DNA of 64,000 nt from Aphelenchoides besseyi (lineage: Eukaryota > Nematoda > Chromadorea > Rhabditida > Aphelenchoididae). Each line of letters begins with the position of its first letter. Positions within the stretch are counted from its first letter, which is position 1. The notes beneath the pieces are model-generated. The model had not been told where the DNA came from, did no database searches, and worked only from the letters and a program-made list of their open reading frames with translations. This document shows, in pieces, positions 37,001 through 47,938 of this stretch. A program made the translations under genes and the position numbers. The stretch lies in contig JAMPIQ010000002.1 in the NCBI GenBank assembly GCA_024699855.1, positions 12,028,001 through 12,092,000 of the forward strand. Reading direction: 5' to 3'.

Positions 37001-38066
37001 TTCAACATTACGCGGCACTGGGACGAGACAAAGAAGGAGCGATGGAAGTGAATTTGTTGCCTCGTGACATTCCAGCCGATCTTTATTCAAATGTTGCTAA
37101 AAGGTAGTTGAAATGTTTGAAATAATTGGCATATAATTGTTTAGCGTTGAAATGAAGAGACGCAAAGACGAGAAGAGTGAATCGGAAGAAGTTCGCAATT
37201 TGGCTTTGGAATTACGTGCTCAGTTACCGCAGGATATGCCGCGTGAAGTAATTAAACAAACCGTAATGACAACGGTTTATGGTGTTACAAATTATGGAGC
37301 AAAGTTACAAATCAGAAAACAACTAAAAGCTCGAAACATCTCAAATGAAAAAGTAACTGGGTAATTGGTGGCAGAACTTAATTCTTTTATTTCAGCTTTC
37401 GGCCTTTTCCATATATCTTGCTTCTAAGACGTTGGGAAGTTTGAGCGAAGCCTTCGAATCGTCAATGTTTGTGAAATGAAAAGTTCATGTTGGTTGTTTT
37501 TTAGGATTCTAAAAGATTGGTTTCGAGAATGCGCACGAACTACGGTTAAACTGATGCAGCCAGTCGAATGGATAACACCGTTGGGTCTTCCTGTCATGCA
37601 ACCGTATTTGAAACAAGGCAAAAAGTTTGGTCATTTGTGTTTACTTCCGGTTCTTCACAAACAAGTCGACGCGTTCCCACCGAATTTTGTTCATTCACTT
37701 GATTCAACTCATATGCTTCTGACGGCACTTCATTGTCGGCGTCAGGGTATAACATTTGCTGCTGTTCACGATTGCTTTTGGACTCATGCTATTGACGTGG
37801 ATGCAATGAATAAGATCTGTCGTGAACAATTCATTCTTTTGCACAAACAACCGATCGTCGAAGATTTGGCAAAAGTAAGTTCGACTTCCAAAGTTAGTTG
37901 TTCTACATAATTTCAGTCATTTCGCGAGAATTATCTTAACGAAAAGATCATTGAGTATATGAACGAGGAAGAACGACAAACTTTCTCTGACAAGTTTACA
38001 CCCACGATTAAACGTGGTGACCTTGACATCGAAGAAGTTCGCAATTCGGTTTATTTCTTCAGTTAA
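34028..38066 (+). CDS. rpom-1: Mitochondrial DNA-directed RNA polymerase (apparent frameshift)
   Basis: Single-subunit T7-like polymerase that transcribes mtDNA. Exons: 34028-34278, 34320-34413, 34454-34726, 34764-35130, 35204-35391, 35433-35597, 35644-35938, 35979-36112, 36158-36436, 36478-36659, 36704-37103, 37145-37352, 37396-37466, 37505-37874, 37917-38066; about 1141 aa once one extra base is allowed for. The N-terminus is basic and presequence-like (MLKSRGF...SQRLASSA). Polymerase motifs: palm aspartate in HQDGSCNGLQHYAALGRD, fingers REVIKQTVMTTVYGVT (catalytic Lys, YG), palm VHDCFWTHA, and the C-terminal YFFS end. Exon 35644-35938 is one base too long: the frame changes at about 35701 (before: CKVPQNK; after: LLVSYLHDN), so the deposited sequence has either an error or a true lesion. 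Second gene of a likely operon with coq-8. Confidence 0.9.
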
Positions 38067-39070
38067 GCAAACGAGAACTCGGTTTCAAAATATTTGATGT
38101 TTTTGCAAGATTTGAAAGAATTGTTGTCTGTTACAATTGTTAAGTTTGTTATTGTAGGTCTGCAAATAAAATTTGTTCTTCGTGATAATTGATTGAATAA
38201 TTAGCCTCAGGAGTAATTGCAACAACTCGAAAATGTGCAGATCCCATTAAAAGAATCGATGATTGAGTCAAGTTAGTCTGTCTGTTTGTCTGTGTGCGAT
38301 CGAATTGTGAACATATTTTGAAATGAGCACTCTTCTTCTCCTCTTATGCTAGTTTTTGTTCGGTTGGTTAAAATGAAATCTTCACGGAATCGAAAAGTTG
38401 AAAGTTGTTTGAATTCTTTGCGTAACGATGATTTTAGAGCTGGGATTTGATGCGAGATGATGAAAAGGTTTTGGGTTTGATCGTTAGCAAATTAGCTCGT
38501 AGTTGAAAGAAGTTGTTATTGGTTTTAAATGAAGATTGCAAGAGTGAAGAGATGTAATGATAACTTGAGAGGAAACGACATTGTTGATAGATATTAAGAT
38601 AGGTTTGACAGCTGTTTGAAGTGTGTCTATTGTGTTTGGTATCGAAACAGTAGATGATTGATTTTTCAGATAAAAGAATGTTTTGGAAATTGTGTATTAT
38701 TTGAATAGACGACATCGATAGTTTTTGTTGAATTGGAAAGAAGACTCCTCTGGGAGTGGAAGCCGACCGCTGATTTACTTGTTCATGCATAAACTGACTA
38801 ATAATATGTCCATCCAAAGGTTTATACATGAAATTTCATTTTTCAATCAAGTTTAATGAAAACAGGAAATCCATGCATAATTTTACTTTTTTAAACCTAT
38901 TTTAACTCAAAATATCTGAAAACCATGTTCTGTCCGGCGGGTTAGGGGATCGGTTTATTAACTAACAATAGTAACAAAATAATACGACGAGATATATTAC
39001 GGAAGAGAACAACAACGCTAAAACACAGTACAGAAGAACAAATTAAATTTATTCAGAGTATTCTACAAAT
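38067..39070. other. 3' region of the polymerase gene, no other gene
   Basis: A poly(A) signal candidate lies at 38165-38170. A 131-codon open frame on the minus strand (38829-38434) has no splice context or homology I recognise and sits in low-complexity AT-rich DNA; it is not called. Confidence 0.4.
38165..38170 (+). terminator. Candidate poly(A) signal of the polymerase gene
   Basis: AATAAA about 100 nt after the stop codon at 38066. Confidence 0.5.
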
Positions 39071-40235
39071 CTACTTTCTGAATTTACAGTCGTCGTGGTA
39101 CCTGCAAGCCAAATAATAAGTCGACATAATGCCTGAGAGGAAAGAAAAGGTCGCATTCATCTCATTGACTGTGCTTTTGCCACTGAATCCGATGAATTTG
39201 GGTGATGATTCGTTAGCAACATTGATTCCGAGCAATTCTCCTTTGTAATTGAAAATAGGTCCGCCGCTGTGTGTTCGCTTACTTCCGCTTGAGCCACACA
39301 TACGACCTTTCTTGTCATGATCAATAGAAGAGAATATGCCTTCAAGCGCTTGATGATCTGAAACAATCTCTGGATATCCTTGGAAAAAACAATGCTATAT
39401 AATTATTTAAAACATGAAAAAACCAAAAGGATATATCGTTCCAACTTCCGTGTCAATCAAATAAAAGGCGGTTCGAAAACAAGTGGAACGTCGGAATGTA
39501 CCACAAAGTCAATTTCCGTATCATACTCGACTACTTTTGTCCTTTCCGTTTGGGAATAATTACGGAGGTTCGCCTCTAAACAAAAAATAAGTGTTGTTAG
39601 ATTATAATTGTAGATAATAAAAACATACCTCATCCGAACTTGAACGCCAGTTGTGTTGTGGTCCATGCATAAAGCTGATCGCATAATGATTCAACAACAC
39701 AGTGAAACAAGCCTTGGCGTCGCCAATTTCTTCATAAAATAAATATTTTTTGAGTGCAAGAACAAGAACATCAGTTTATGAAAATAATGTTAAAGTTCTT
39801 TAAATATTAGGTTCTTATCCAATTCATTAAAATCATAAAAGTGCATACATATTGGTACGTATAAGCTAGAACGGTGCTTTGAGCTAAAATATAACATTAA
39901 AACACTGATTATATTAGACTCGCATCAATCCGTTGCTTGTTGAGAAGGCACCTTGTCTGACTCAGCAAAAAATTGCAAAGTTGACCAATGGTCCGAAAGC
40001 AAAAAGAATGTTCCAGCTTCGCTCGTTCTTAATTGATTCAAATACAATTAGACGTAATCTCGAATGTGACTTACCGGCAGTATTCTCGGCGTCCATCGAC
40101 GACATAGTACAAAGAAACAACAGCTTCTGACGAAAGACGAAAAGCGTGTTTGATAGAGCTTTCGGTAATCACGTTGTCCGACAACTCGAATTCAGCTTCC
40201 CCGTCCACCATCTTTATACAAATCTTTTGAGCCAT
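39071..40235 (-). pseudogene. Diverged trypsin-like protease gene, probably decayed
   Basis: A distant paralog of the protease in the tandem array. The first exon (40235-40075, starts MAQKICIKMV) and second (from 40027) match the array genes' N-terminal domain, with the conserved ESSIKHAF / ALVSL-type block and SDKVPSQ. Exon pieces near 39720-39460 carry a candidate His (FMHG) and Asp (EIDFVV). The last exon (39378-39071) carries the serine motif SGSKRTHSGGPIFNYKGELLGIN and a hydrophobic tail. The second exon runs into TGA (39927-39925) without a usable donor, and the frame changes by one near 39465, so the gene is probably inactive. It may be close to the ancestor of the amplified family. 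Confidence 0.55.
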
Positions 40236-40987
40236 TCTGATAATAAACGAATCTGAAAAATATGAATTAATTGATTTCCGCAAGCAAGCAAAAAAGTTTG
40301 TTTTGAAAATGCAAAAATTTGTTGCAAAGAGCTGAAACAAAACGCCAAGGACGCAAAAGGAAGAATTGTGAGAGAATGTGAAGGATAAGAGCAAAACAGA
40401 AAGCAGTTAAAATGCAACTCACAAACTCAACGGCCAATGAAACTGAAATCGCACAAACACCCGAAACACGAACTAAAATGGTTGAAAATGCACATGAAGA
40501 TCCACATAAACACATCTGCCCCGACCCGATTGGCCTTCCGGCATCGACTCGACGCTTTACGCCGAGTCGCTGTTCTCTTAGTGAATTCCCCTTGGTAGAC
40601 CGAACTCCGATCTACTTTTCTTTGTTTCTGTAAAGGTGAATAAACTCTTCTCTCTATTTACATCAGCAAACGGAACAACATCAATCCCATCTCCAGACAT
40701 TTCTCGACAAATCTCGTTCGTCCATGTCGAAATTGCAGAACCAGTAATCACAATCGAACATTTTTTGGGTGATAAATACAATACACATTGCTAATTAGAC
40801 GACTTTTGTGAGGCTGCTCGCGATGAATGCCAATTGTCCAAACGACAACTGCCGAACATCCCACACCTTGCAAATTGAATTGATTACGAATATATTGAGT
40901 GTATGAAAGAAGAAATCAAAGTATTAATGTCGAAGAAATTGCAAACTCTCTTTGTCAACATTCTTATCCATTGAAATCCTGCGGATG
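40236..40987. other. No supported gene
   Basis: Part of this stretch (40250-40400) resembles the protease-to-coiled-coil head-to-head region of the tandem units, with similar exon-like A-rich sequence, but decayed. The rest shows only stop-broken frames. Confidence 0.35.
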
Positions 40988-42099
40988 CAAAAACGTTGTA
41001 GGAAATGTTCGAAGAAGATTTGAGCGAAGATTTCAACCGACACTTGAAGGACAAGTCCAAAGCAATTGCTCGGGCCTATAAACGCATCGACACTCTTGTT
41101 CGACGTCGAAACAAGTCAATCAAAGATTTTCCATCAATGAACGGGGTTGACAATATTGGCGATATTGCTGATACAACCGATCACGACCAGGAATTGGAAG
41201 CCGCAAGAGTTGTACGAAACGTTGAACGCCGAACAGAAAATCGTTGTCGACAAATTTCTTGACGCTTTTCTCAACTCCTAGAATGACGGGAAGCCGAGAT
41301 GTTTCTTTGTAGATGGATTGGGAAAAACCGGCAAGACTTAAGTTTACAAGACTTTGTGTCGCTATATCAACGGCAATAGAAAAAAGTTCCTGACATGCGC
41401 ATTCAACGGAGTCGCTTTGTTGTTATCGGACGAACGAAAATGCCGCAAAACATTTGGTCTCCGAGTGCCACCTGATCGCGATCCAAATTCGAACTTGACA
41501 GCGACAAGTCGTGTCGGTAAAATGTTTATGAATGCTGATGTCGTTATTTGGGACGAAGCACCAATGGCCCTCGTTATGCACTGGAAATAGCCGACCGCAA
41601 ACTTCAGGAATTAATGAACACCGTTTTACCGTTTGGAGACGATTTCCGTCAAATTCTCCCAATCTTGAAACACGGCACAGTCAGCGAGACGATCAATTTG
41701 TCCATTTGTTCATCAAAACTGTGGAAATATTTCAAGCAATTGAAATTAATGAAAAACATGCGAACAAAACCAAACGAAATCGAATGCGCTGATTTTCTCA
41801 AACAAGTCGGAGAAGGAACTTTGAACGACAAAAATGAACTGATCAACTTACCGTCTCATTGCTTAATCCAACAAAATTTGGAACAAGAGATCTTTGGCAC
41901 GTTGATCGAAAAGAAGAAATTTAAGGAAATGGGCAACTCAGCAATTTTGGTGTCGAAACACATTGGCGTAAATGAATCGAATGAAAAAGGTTTGAAGATG
42001 TTGATGGCCAATCAAAAACGTATATTTCAATCGATTCTGCGATTGACGCTGAAAATTGTTCTGACGAAAGATTGCTGTAATGAAAATTCGACTGTTTAA
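40988..42099 (+). pseudogene. Decayed Helitron-type (Pif1-like) helicase fragment
   Basis: Consecutive fragments in shifting frames spell the helicase part of a Helitron transposase. These are a leader with LNAEQKIVVDKFLDA, a damaged Walker A (FFVDGLGKTGKT followed by a stop) and CAFNGVALLL. Then come KTFGLRVP, Walker B-like VVIWDEAPMA, DRKLQELMN, a GDDFRQILPIL motif and SSKLWKYFKQLKL. At least three stops or frame changes break it, and downstream SF1 motifs fade after 42060. The Rep/HUH part is not seen. It is a dead fragment, directly left of the tandem array. Confidence 0.75.
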
Positions 42100-42483
42100 C
42101 CACTGCGCCATTTGCCTCTTCTTTTGACCCATCTTTTTTGCTACTCACAAGTATCCATTTGCCTTCAGAATAATAGAGGTCTATAATCCTCTTCGATTGT
42201 ATTCTTCTTTACAGAGCACGTAGAAATAAACGGTAATCTGACTGAAATTGTCGGCAATTAGAAGCCGTTTTGAATCATTTGATCGTAATCTGGAGTCCAC
42301 AAACTGCACGATCGACAGCTTGAAGTTGGACTGACAACACAAATTTTACATTCTCGTATCGGATCGTTTACTTTACACTGTTAACAGTTGAGTTTAAGAC
42401 GTCGTAGAGCCACAATCGGCTTGGTTTGAATTGTTTTTCTGCCGCAAGCGACAGACCTCCAAAAATTGGTTGAACTCATAAGC

Positions 42484-42548
42484 GAGCCCGCGCACGGAAA
42501 TCTTTAGTAAAAGGCGAAAGATTTTCTCGTCCGCTGATGCACGGGCTC
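42484..42548. repeat. Short inverted repeat beside the array
   Basis: Arms 42484-42494 (GAGCCCGCGCA) and 42538-42548 (reverse complement GAGCCCGTGCA) match at 10 of 11 positions with a 43-nt loop. It lies between the helicase relic and the first tandem unit. It could be a transposon end hairpin, but the sequence right after it is not a convincing Helitron terminus. Confidence 0.35.
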
Positions 42549-42845
42549 CAGGGATGACTTAGTGGAAGAAAGACCCGACTCAAATGCTAACCATTTCCAC
42601 ACTAACTATTGGGTCGCGGTGGGGCGAGAGAGCGAGAAACTGGCGATCTTTGTTCCGTTCTCTCGCTTCTCTGCGGCGTCAACTTTTTCCGTTTGATGGG
42701 CAGCAGAGTAAAATGATCTTTGCTGACGAAATTTGCTGGTCATAACTCTTTCATTTGACTGCTCTTCGATGATGTAGTGATAGGATTTATTTGGTTCTTT
42801 ACATTTGATAAGAAAGCATCATTTCGACGTGTGAGATTGTGGAGT

Positions 42846-43195
42846 TTAGCTAATAATAGCTTCCGACTGGTCTTCCGGTAGTTCCAAATCGCTCCAGACC
42901 TAAAAACATAACCATCTTTCTGTCAAACACGAGAACATACGTCCGGTTGTAGGTCCATTAAAAAGATCTTTGCGACAATCAAACTCTCACGCATTTCGGT
43001 TGTTCGTGTCTAAATCGGAGGCTTACAACTTCCAACGAATTCTTACGGCAATGTGGTGCATCAGACTGAAGATTCGACCCAAACGTGCTCCCGCTCCGCT
43101 CATTCCATAGGTGGTGACAACGTTGTGATGTAGTTCAGTGTTTGCTGCGTCCATCACTGCTTTCACGTCGTTGGTTAGTAAGTCCAAATCAGACA
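42846..43195 (-). pseudogene. Truncated 3' end of a nuclear hormone receptor gene, copy 1
   Basis: Encodes only the last three exons of the ligand-binding domain ([15 protein letters not shown]..., [41 protein letters not shown]). It is the same as the end of the longer gene at 52170-53743. Just upstream the sequence diverges within an intron (TTACTTGACCCG here, TTAGTTGACAAC in the long gene), so no DNA-binding domain is attached. A by-product of the tandem duplication. Confidence 0.75.
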
Positions 43196-43448
43196 CTAAG
43201 AATATTACTTGACCCGATAACAAGTGTTCGTTAAAGTATGTTGTTTATTTGGAAATATCATATGAAGTTGTTTATTGTAAAAGGCAAGAAAATGACATCA
43301 ATAAAAGAGCACAAGTTGAACGTAGTTTGTAACCACAAACACGCTCGTTCATAAACCCGATTATGATTCCATGGCAACTGACACAAAATGGTCATACAAC
43401 TCCAAATATACCAACGACCGAGATTCCAGAGTAGTAAGAGCGGAGAAA

Positions 43449-44758
43449 TCAAGATTGTGAATGCTTCAGGATTCGTTGTCCGAATTTCCTAAACGTCTCC
43501 AATTTTAGTTTTAAAAATTGAAGTTCAAAATACCTTTGATTATAGCGACTAATGGCAACACTAATTGGTAGGATGCGTGCGTACTTCTGCTCTGCTGACG
43601 AATAGAGACACTCTTCAATAGTCGTATTGACGTTCAATTCAGTTGTTGCACCGAGCAATAATCCTGCCAAATCTCCACGGACATTGAATACCGGGGCGCC
43701 GGAATAGCCGCGCTTCGAACCAGGCGATCCTACTAAATAGAAATGTCTTAGTAAAAAATTAAGAAATATACTTACTCAAGTGAATGCCGTCGTCCATGAA
43801 TCCTTCAATGTTCCCTTTTGAAATAGCGGGTATTGAAGTATTTGCGCCACTGGGATAACCCTAAAATAAAGTTGTTTAGTATTTAATAGACCAATATTTT
43901 GTAAAGCATTAGTCGGCTACGACAAAGCTCCAAAAAAGTCCTACCATTACGAAGTACTTGTCTCCTCGATCCAGACTGCCGACAGGTAGGTGTGCCGTTG
44001 GAAGATCATCCGATTTCAATAGAGCAAAGTCATAAAGCTTGCAAATGAAGCAGCACTTGACGTTAAAAGTGCGGTCATTGCTTCCTTTGATCGGGTAAGA
44101 TTTGTGAAGTTTAAATGCCAAATGCGCTGCCGTGAGAACAAGTTGACCATTGATTAACACACTTGAGCCGGTTAGTTTGTCACCGTTCATGCGAAACACA
44201 CGGCTCTCCCAAAGACTAGTGATCTTGGGAACTCCTAAACGAGAAGTTTCATTAAATAGTCGGACATAGCTTACTGTTCGCTCTTTCAATTTCAATAGGC
44301 GTCATTGGTCGTTCTAAAAAAAAGAATTAAAAACCTCATTTTTATTTGAATATTACCATTATCAGTCGGCATTGTACGAGGCACTTTGTCCGATTTGACA
44401 AGGAATTCCATGTTTGGCCATTTTTTCGGGAGCAAGAAGGTTCCGTCCTTATCCACCCTAAATTATTTGGAATACAATCAAGAATATTCCAAAATGTAAC
44501 TTACAGGCAACCATTTAGACCATCATCTTCATATGTCAATGAAACAAGTGCATCCGGCGGAAGCATGAATGCATTTTTGACTGTGTTTTGCGTCAAAACG
44601 CCTTCTGACAGTTCAACTTTGATTTTTTTTCCCTGCAGGTTGAGACTGATCTTTTGAGGCATTTTGACACTGGGCTTTTGAGGCATTTCGACACTGGGCT
44701 TTTGAGGCATTTCGACACTGGGCTTTTGAGGCATTTCGACACCGGTCTCTTCAGGCAT
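43449..44758 (-). CDS. Cytosolic trypsin-like protease with beta-grasp-like N-terminus, copy 1
   Basis: Seven exons: 44758-44505, 44457-44357, 44313-44275, 44234-43945, 43860-43776, 43732-43534, 43488-43449; 335 aa. The N-terminus has three 8-residue repeats (EMPQKPSV). A domain of about 90 residues follows (KIKVELSEGV, NTVKNAFMLPPDALVSL, YEDDG, GTFLLPKKW, EFLV) whose pattern suggests a CIDE-N/PB1/ubiquitin-like beta-grasp; this is inference. The protease part has TAAH (His169), YDFALLKS (Asp200) and GYSGAP (Ser267), so a triad is plausible. There is no signal peptide, so it should act inside the cell. No oxyanion GDSGGP motif, and substrate unknown. The ATG lies behind a TTTTTTCAG acceptor. 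The last exon reads RKFGQRILKHSQS, because a 7-bp element present in copy 3 occurs once less here. Confidence 0.7.
44642..44756 (-). repeat. 24-bp coding minisatellite in the protease N-terminus
   Basis: A 24-bp unit (GAGGCATTTCGACACTGGGC plus CTTT) repeated three times with partial flanking copies; it encodes the EMPQKPSV octapeptide repeats. The same number of repeats is seen in all three tandem copies (44.7, 47.8 and 50.9 kb). Confidence 0.7.
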
Positions 44759-44833
44759 TTTGAGAAGCGAACGAATCTGAAAAAATGAATGGCTTTTCGC
44801 AAACAAGCAAAAACGTTTGATGTGAAATTGCAG

Positions 44834-45499
44834 CCGAAAAAGAGAAACTCGAGGCGTTGAACGAATCAATGAAGGAACTTAAATCAAATGTAATAGAACA
44901 GTATTTTTGAGTTTGTAAAAGTGAATTTCAGCAAGCAGCGAAAGCTGAGAAGAAACGACAGCGTGCTGATGAAGACAAACTCGCGCGAATGGATGCAAGC
45001 AAAATCAAAGAACTTCGTGAAAAACTGACAACACTCCGCGAAACGGTTTGCAATTTGGAGGAGGAAGTGGAGGAACTGGAGAAGAAGAAAGTGAGTTAAC
45101 GTCCGGCAGGTTGCTCATTGTGAATGTCACTTTCAGCCCGAACTTCAATCTCAAATTGTTCAAATACGTTTCAGCATCAAAGAGAAACGCGAGAATGAAA
45201 AGATGCTCACGAGTAAACGCGATAAATCGAAGGAAGAACTGGAATATCGCAGGGAACAACTTGAGAGTTTGATGAAAACTGTTGCGATAAGAAGGCAAAC
45301 AAAAAGAGACTTCTGGTCGTCGGTCGAAGGTTCCCGAATCTCGGAGATAATCTCAATTCGAAATTGCAATCAAAGCGCGACGTTTTGTCAGAAGTCGCGA
45401 CCCACCGAAAAACACGTGAAACAAACCGAAGGCCGAAAAGCACTCGAGGAAAAATCGATGAAAACTAGGAAGCAAACTGCGGGAGCAAAAACTAACTGA
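44834..45499 (+). CDS. Coiled-coil protein, 5' end not found, copy 1
   Basis: Three exons, 44834-44889, 44932-45090 and 45137-45499, joined by GT-AG introns in phase. They encode a long charged coiled coil (EKEKLEALNESMKEL, KIKELREKLTTLRETV, LEEEVEELEKKK, EELEYRREQLESLM) and a basic tail. The first exon and start codon were not found: the region to the left is the divergent start of the protease gene, and the first 44834 exon needs 5' sequence. It may be a truncated gene or use a tiny upstream exon. No family can be named from a coiled coil alone. Confidence 0.45.
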
Positions 45500-45950
45500 A
45501 ACGAACGACTTCGGACGAAATAACTCGAAACAATGAAGGTTAAACGAAACGGCAAACATACGTGGAGTAAGCGACCGGGCGATTGCTTTCAAAATCGCAA
45601 ACCAACCTCCATGTCAGCCGCTCTTTTTCAACGCCAGCAAACGGGAAAATGGAAACAGAACAGAACGGGCGAGAGACTTGACTCAAATGCTAACCATTTC
45701 CACACTAACTATTGGGTCGCGGTGGGGCGAGAGAGCGAGAAACTGGCGATCTTTGTTCCGTTCTCTCGCTTCTCTGCGGCGTCAAACTTTTTCCGTTTGA
45801 TGGGCAGCAGAGTAAAATGATCTTTGCTGACGAAATTTGCTGGTCATAACTCTTTCATTTGACTGCTCTTCGATGATGTAGTGATAGGATTTATTTGGTT
45901 CTTTACATTTGATAAGAAAGCATCATTTCGACGTGTGAGATTGTGGAGTT

Positions 45951-46300
45951 TAGCTAATAATAGCTTCCGACTGGTCTTCCGGTAGTTCCAAATCGCTCCA
46001 GACCTAAAAACATAACCATCTTTCTGTCAAACACAAGCACATACGTCCGGTTGTAGGTCCATTAAAAAGATCTTTGCGACAATCAAACTCTCACGCATTT
46101 CGGTTGTTTCGTGTCTAAATCGGAGGCTTACAACTTCCAACGAATTCTTACGGCAATGTGGTGCATCAGACTGAAGATTCGACCCAAACGTGCTCCCGCT
46201 CCGCTCATTCCATAGGTGGTGACAACGTTGTGATGTAGTTCAGTGTTTGCTGCGTCCATCACTGCTTTCACGTCGTTGGTTAGTAAGTCCAAATCAGACA
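45951..46300 (-). pseudogene. Truncated 3' end of a nuclear hormone receptor gene, copy 2
   Basis: Same three terminal ligand-binding-domain exons as copy 1, with the same breakpoint upstream. One extra T near 46108 lies in the exon that starts with TRTTEMRE (or its acceptor) and would shift the frame if exonic. Confidence 0.7.
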
Positions 46301-46570
46301 CTAAGAATATTACTTGACCCGATAACAAGTGTTCGTTAAAGTATGTTGTTTATTTGGAAATATCATATGAAGTTGTTTATTGTAAAAGGCAAGAAAATGA
46401 CATCAATAAAAGAGCACAAGTTGAACGTAGTTTGTAACCACAAACACGCTCGTTCATAAACCCGATTATGATTCCATGGCAACTGACACAAAATGGTCAT
46501 ACAACTCCAAATATACCAACGACCGAGATTCCAGAGTAGTAAGAGCGGAGAAATGAAGATTGTGAATGCT

Positions 46571-47863
46571 TCAGGATTCGTTGTCCGAAGGTCCTAAACG
46601 TCTCCGATTTTAGTTTTAAAAATTGAACTTCAAAATACCTTGATTATAGCGAATAATGGCAGCAGCAATTGGTTGGGATGCGTGCGTACTTCTGCTCTGC
46701 TGACGAATAGAGACACTCTTCAATAGTCGCCTTGACGTTCAATTCAGTTGTTGCACCGAGCAATAATCCTGCCAAATCTCCACGGACATTGAATACCGGG
46801 GCGCCGGAATAGCCGCGCTTCGAACCAGGCGATCCTACTAAATAGAAATGTATTAGTAAAAAATTAAGAAAAATACTTACTCAAATGGATTTTGTCATCC
46901 ATGACTCCTTCAATTATTCCTTTCGAAATAGCGGGTATTGAAGTATTTGCGCCACTGGGATAACCCTAAAATAAAGTTGTTTAGTATTTAATAGACCAAT
47001 ATTTTGTAAAGCATTAGTCGGCTACGACAAAGCTCCAAAAAAGTCCTACCATTACGAAGTACTTGTCTCCTCGATCCAGACTGCCGACAGGTAGGTGTGC
47101 CGTTGGAAGATCATCCGATTTCAATAGAGCAAAGTCATAAAGCTTGCAAATGAAGACGCACTTCACGTTGAAAGTGCGGTTATTGCTTCCTGTGATCGAG
47201 TAATCGTGTTGAAGTTTAAAGGACAAGTGCGCAGCTGTCAGAAGAAGCTGCTGATCGAGCAACACACTTGAGCCAATTAGTTTGTCACCGTTCATGCGAA
47301 ACACACGGCTCTCCCAAAGACTAGTGATCTTGGGAACTCCTAAACGAGAAGTTTCATTAAATAGTCGGACATAGCTTACTGTTCGCTCTTTCAATTTCAA
47401 TAGGCGTCATTGGTCGTTCTAAAAAAAAGAATTAAAAACCTCATTTTTATTTGAATATTACCATTATCAGTCGGCATTGTACGAGGCACTTTGTCCGATT
47501 TGACAAGGAATTCCATGTTTGGCCATTTTTTCGGGAGCAAGAAGGTTCCGTCCTTATCCACCCTAAATTATTTGGAATACAATCAAGAATATTCCAAAAT
47601 GTAACTTACAGGCAACCATTTAGACCATCATCTTCATATGTCAATGAAACAAGTGCATCCGGCGGAAGCATGAATGCATTTTTGACTGTGTTTTGCGTCA
47701 AAACGCCTTCTGACAGTTCAACTTTGATTTTTTTTCCCTGCAGGTTGAGACTGATCTTTTGAGGCATTTTGACACTGGGCTTTTGAGGCATTTCGACACT
47801 GGGCTTTTGAGGCATTTCGACACTGGGCTTTTGAGGCATTTCGACACCGGTCTCTTCAGGCAT
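46571..47863 (-). CDS. Cytosolic trypsin-like protease, copy 2
   Basis: Same exon layout as copy 1, starting at 47863. The His exon differs at several residues (SSVLLDQQLLLTAAHLSF, against SSVLINGQLVLTAAHLAF in copy 1), while TAAH, YDFALLKS and GYSGAP are kept. The exon before last has one T fewer at its donor (near 46642), so the C-terminus is predicted to end after about five residues past NQ, at TGA 46573-46571. The hydrophobic tail of copy 3 is therefore missing. Catalytic core intact by eye. Confidence 0.65.
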
Positions 47864-47938
47864 TTTGAGAAGCGAACGAATCTGAAAAAATGAATGGCTT
47901 TTCGCAAACAAGCAAAAACGTTTGATGTGAAATTGCAG

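Larger units (their letters stand above)
42572..45674. repeat. Tandem unit 1 of a 3.1-kb array
   Basis: First of three nearly identical head-to-tail units; the same bases recur at offsets of about 3103, 3104 and 3117. Content from left to right: the last three exons of a nuclear hormone receptor gene (-), a trypsin-like protease gene (-), a coiled-coil gene (+). The left edge is where similarity to the later units starts. Confidence 0.9.

Noticed and set aside
38434..38829. 131-codon minus-strand frame
   Set aside because: AT-rich Ser/Asn/His low complexity, no acceptor before the start, and no relation to neighbours.
45353..45592. Phe/Ser-rich minus-strand frames in each tandem unit
   Set aside because: Antisense shadows of the charged coiled-coil exon on the + strand.
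45533..45820. 95-codon + strand frame (KVKRNGKHTWSKR...) in each unit
   Set aside because: Its end runs into the repeat junction and differs between units by chance indels; no splice context or family resemblance.
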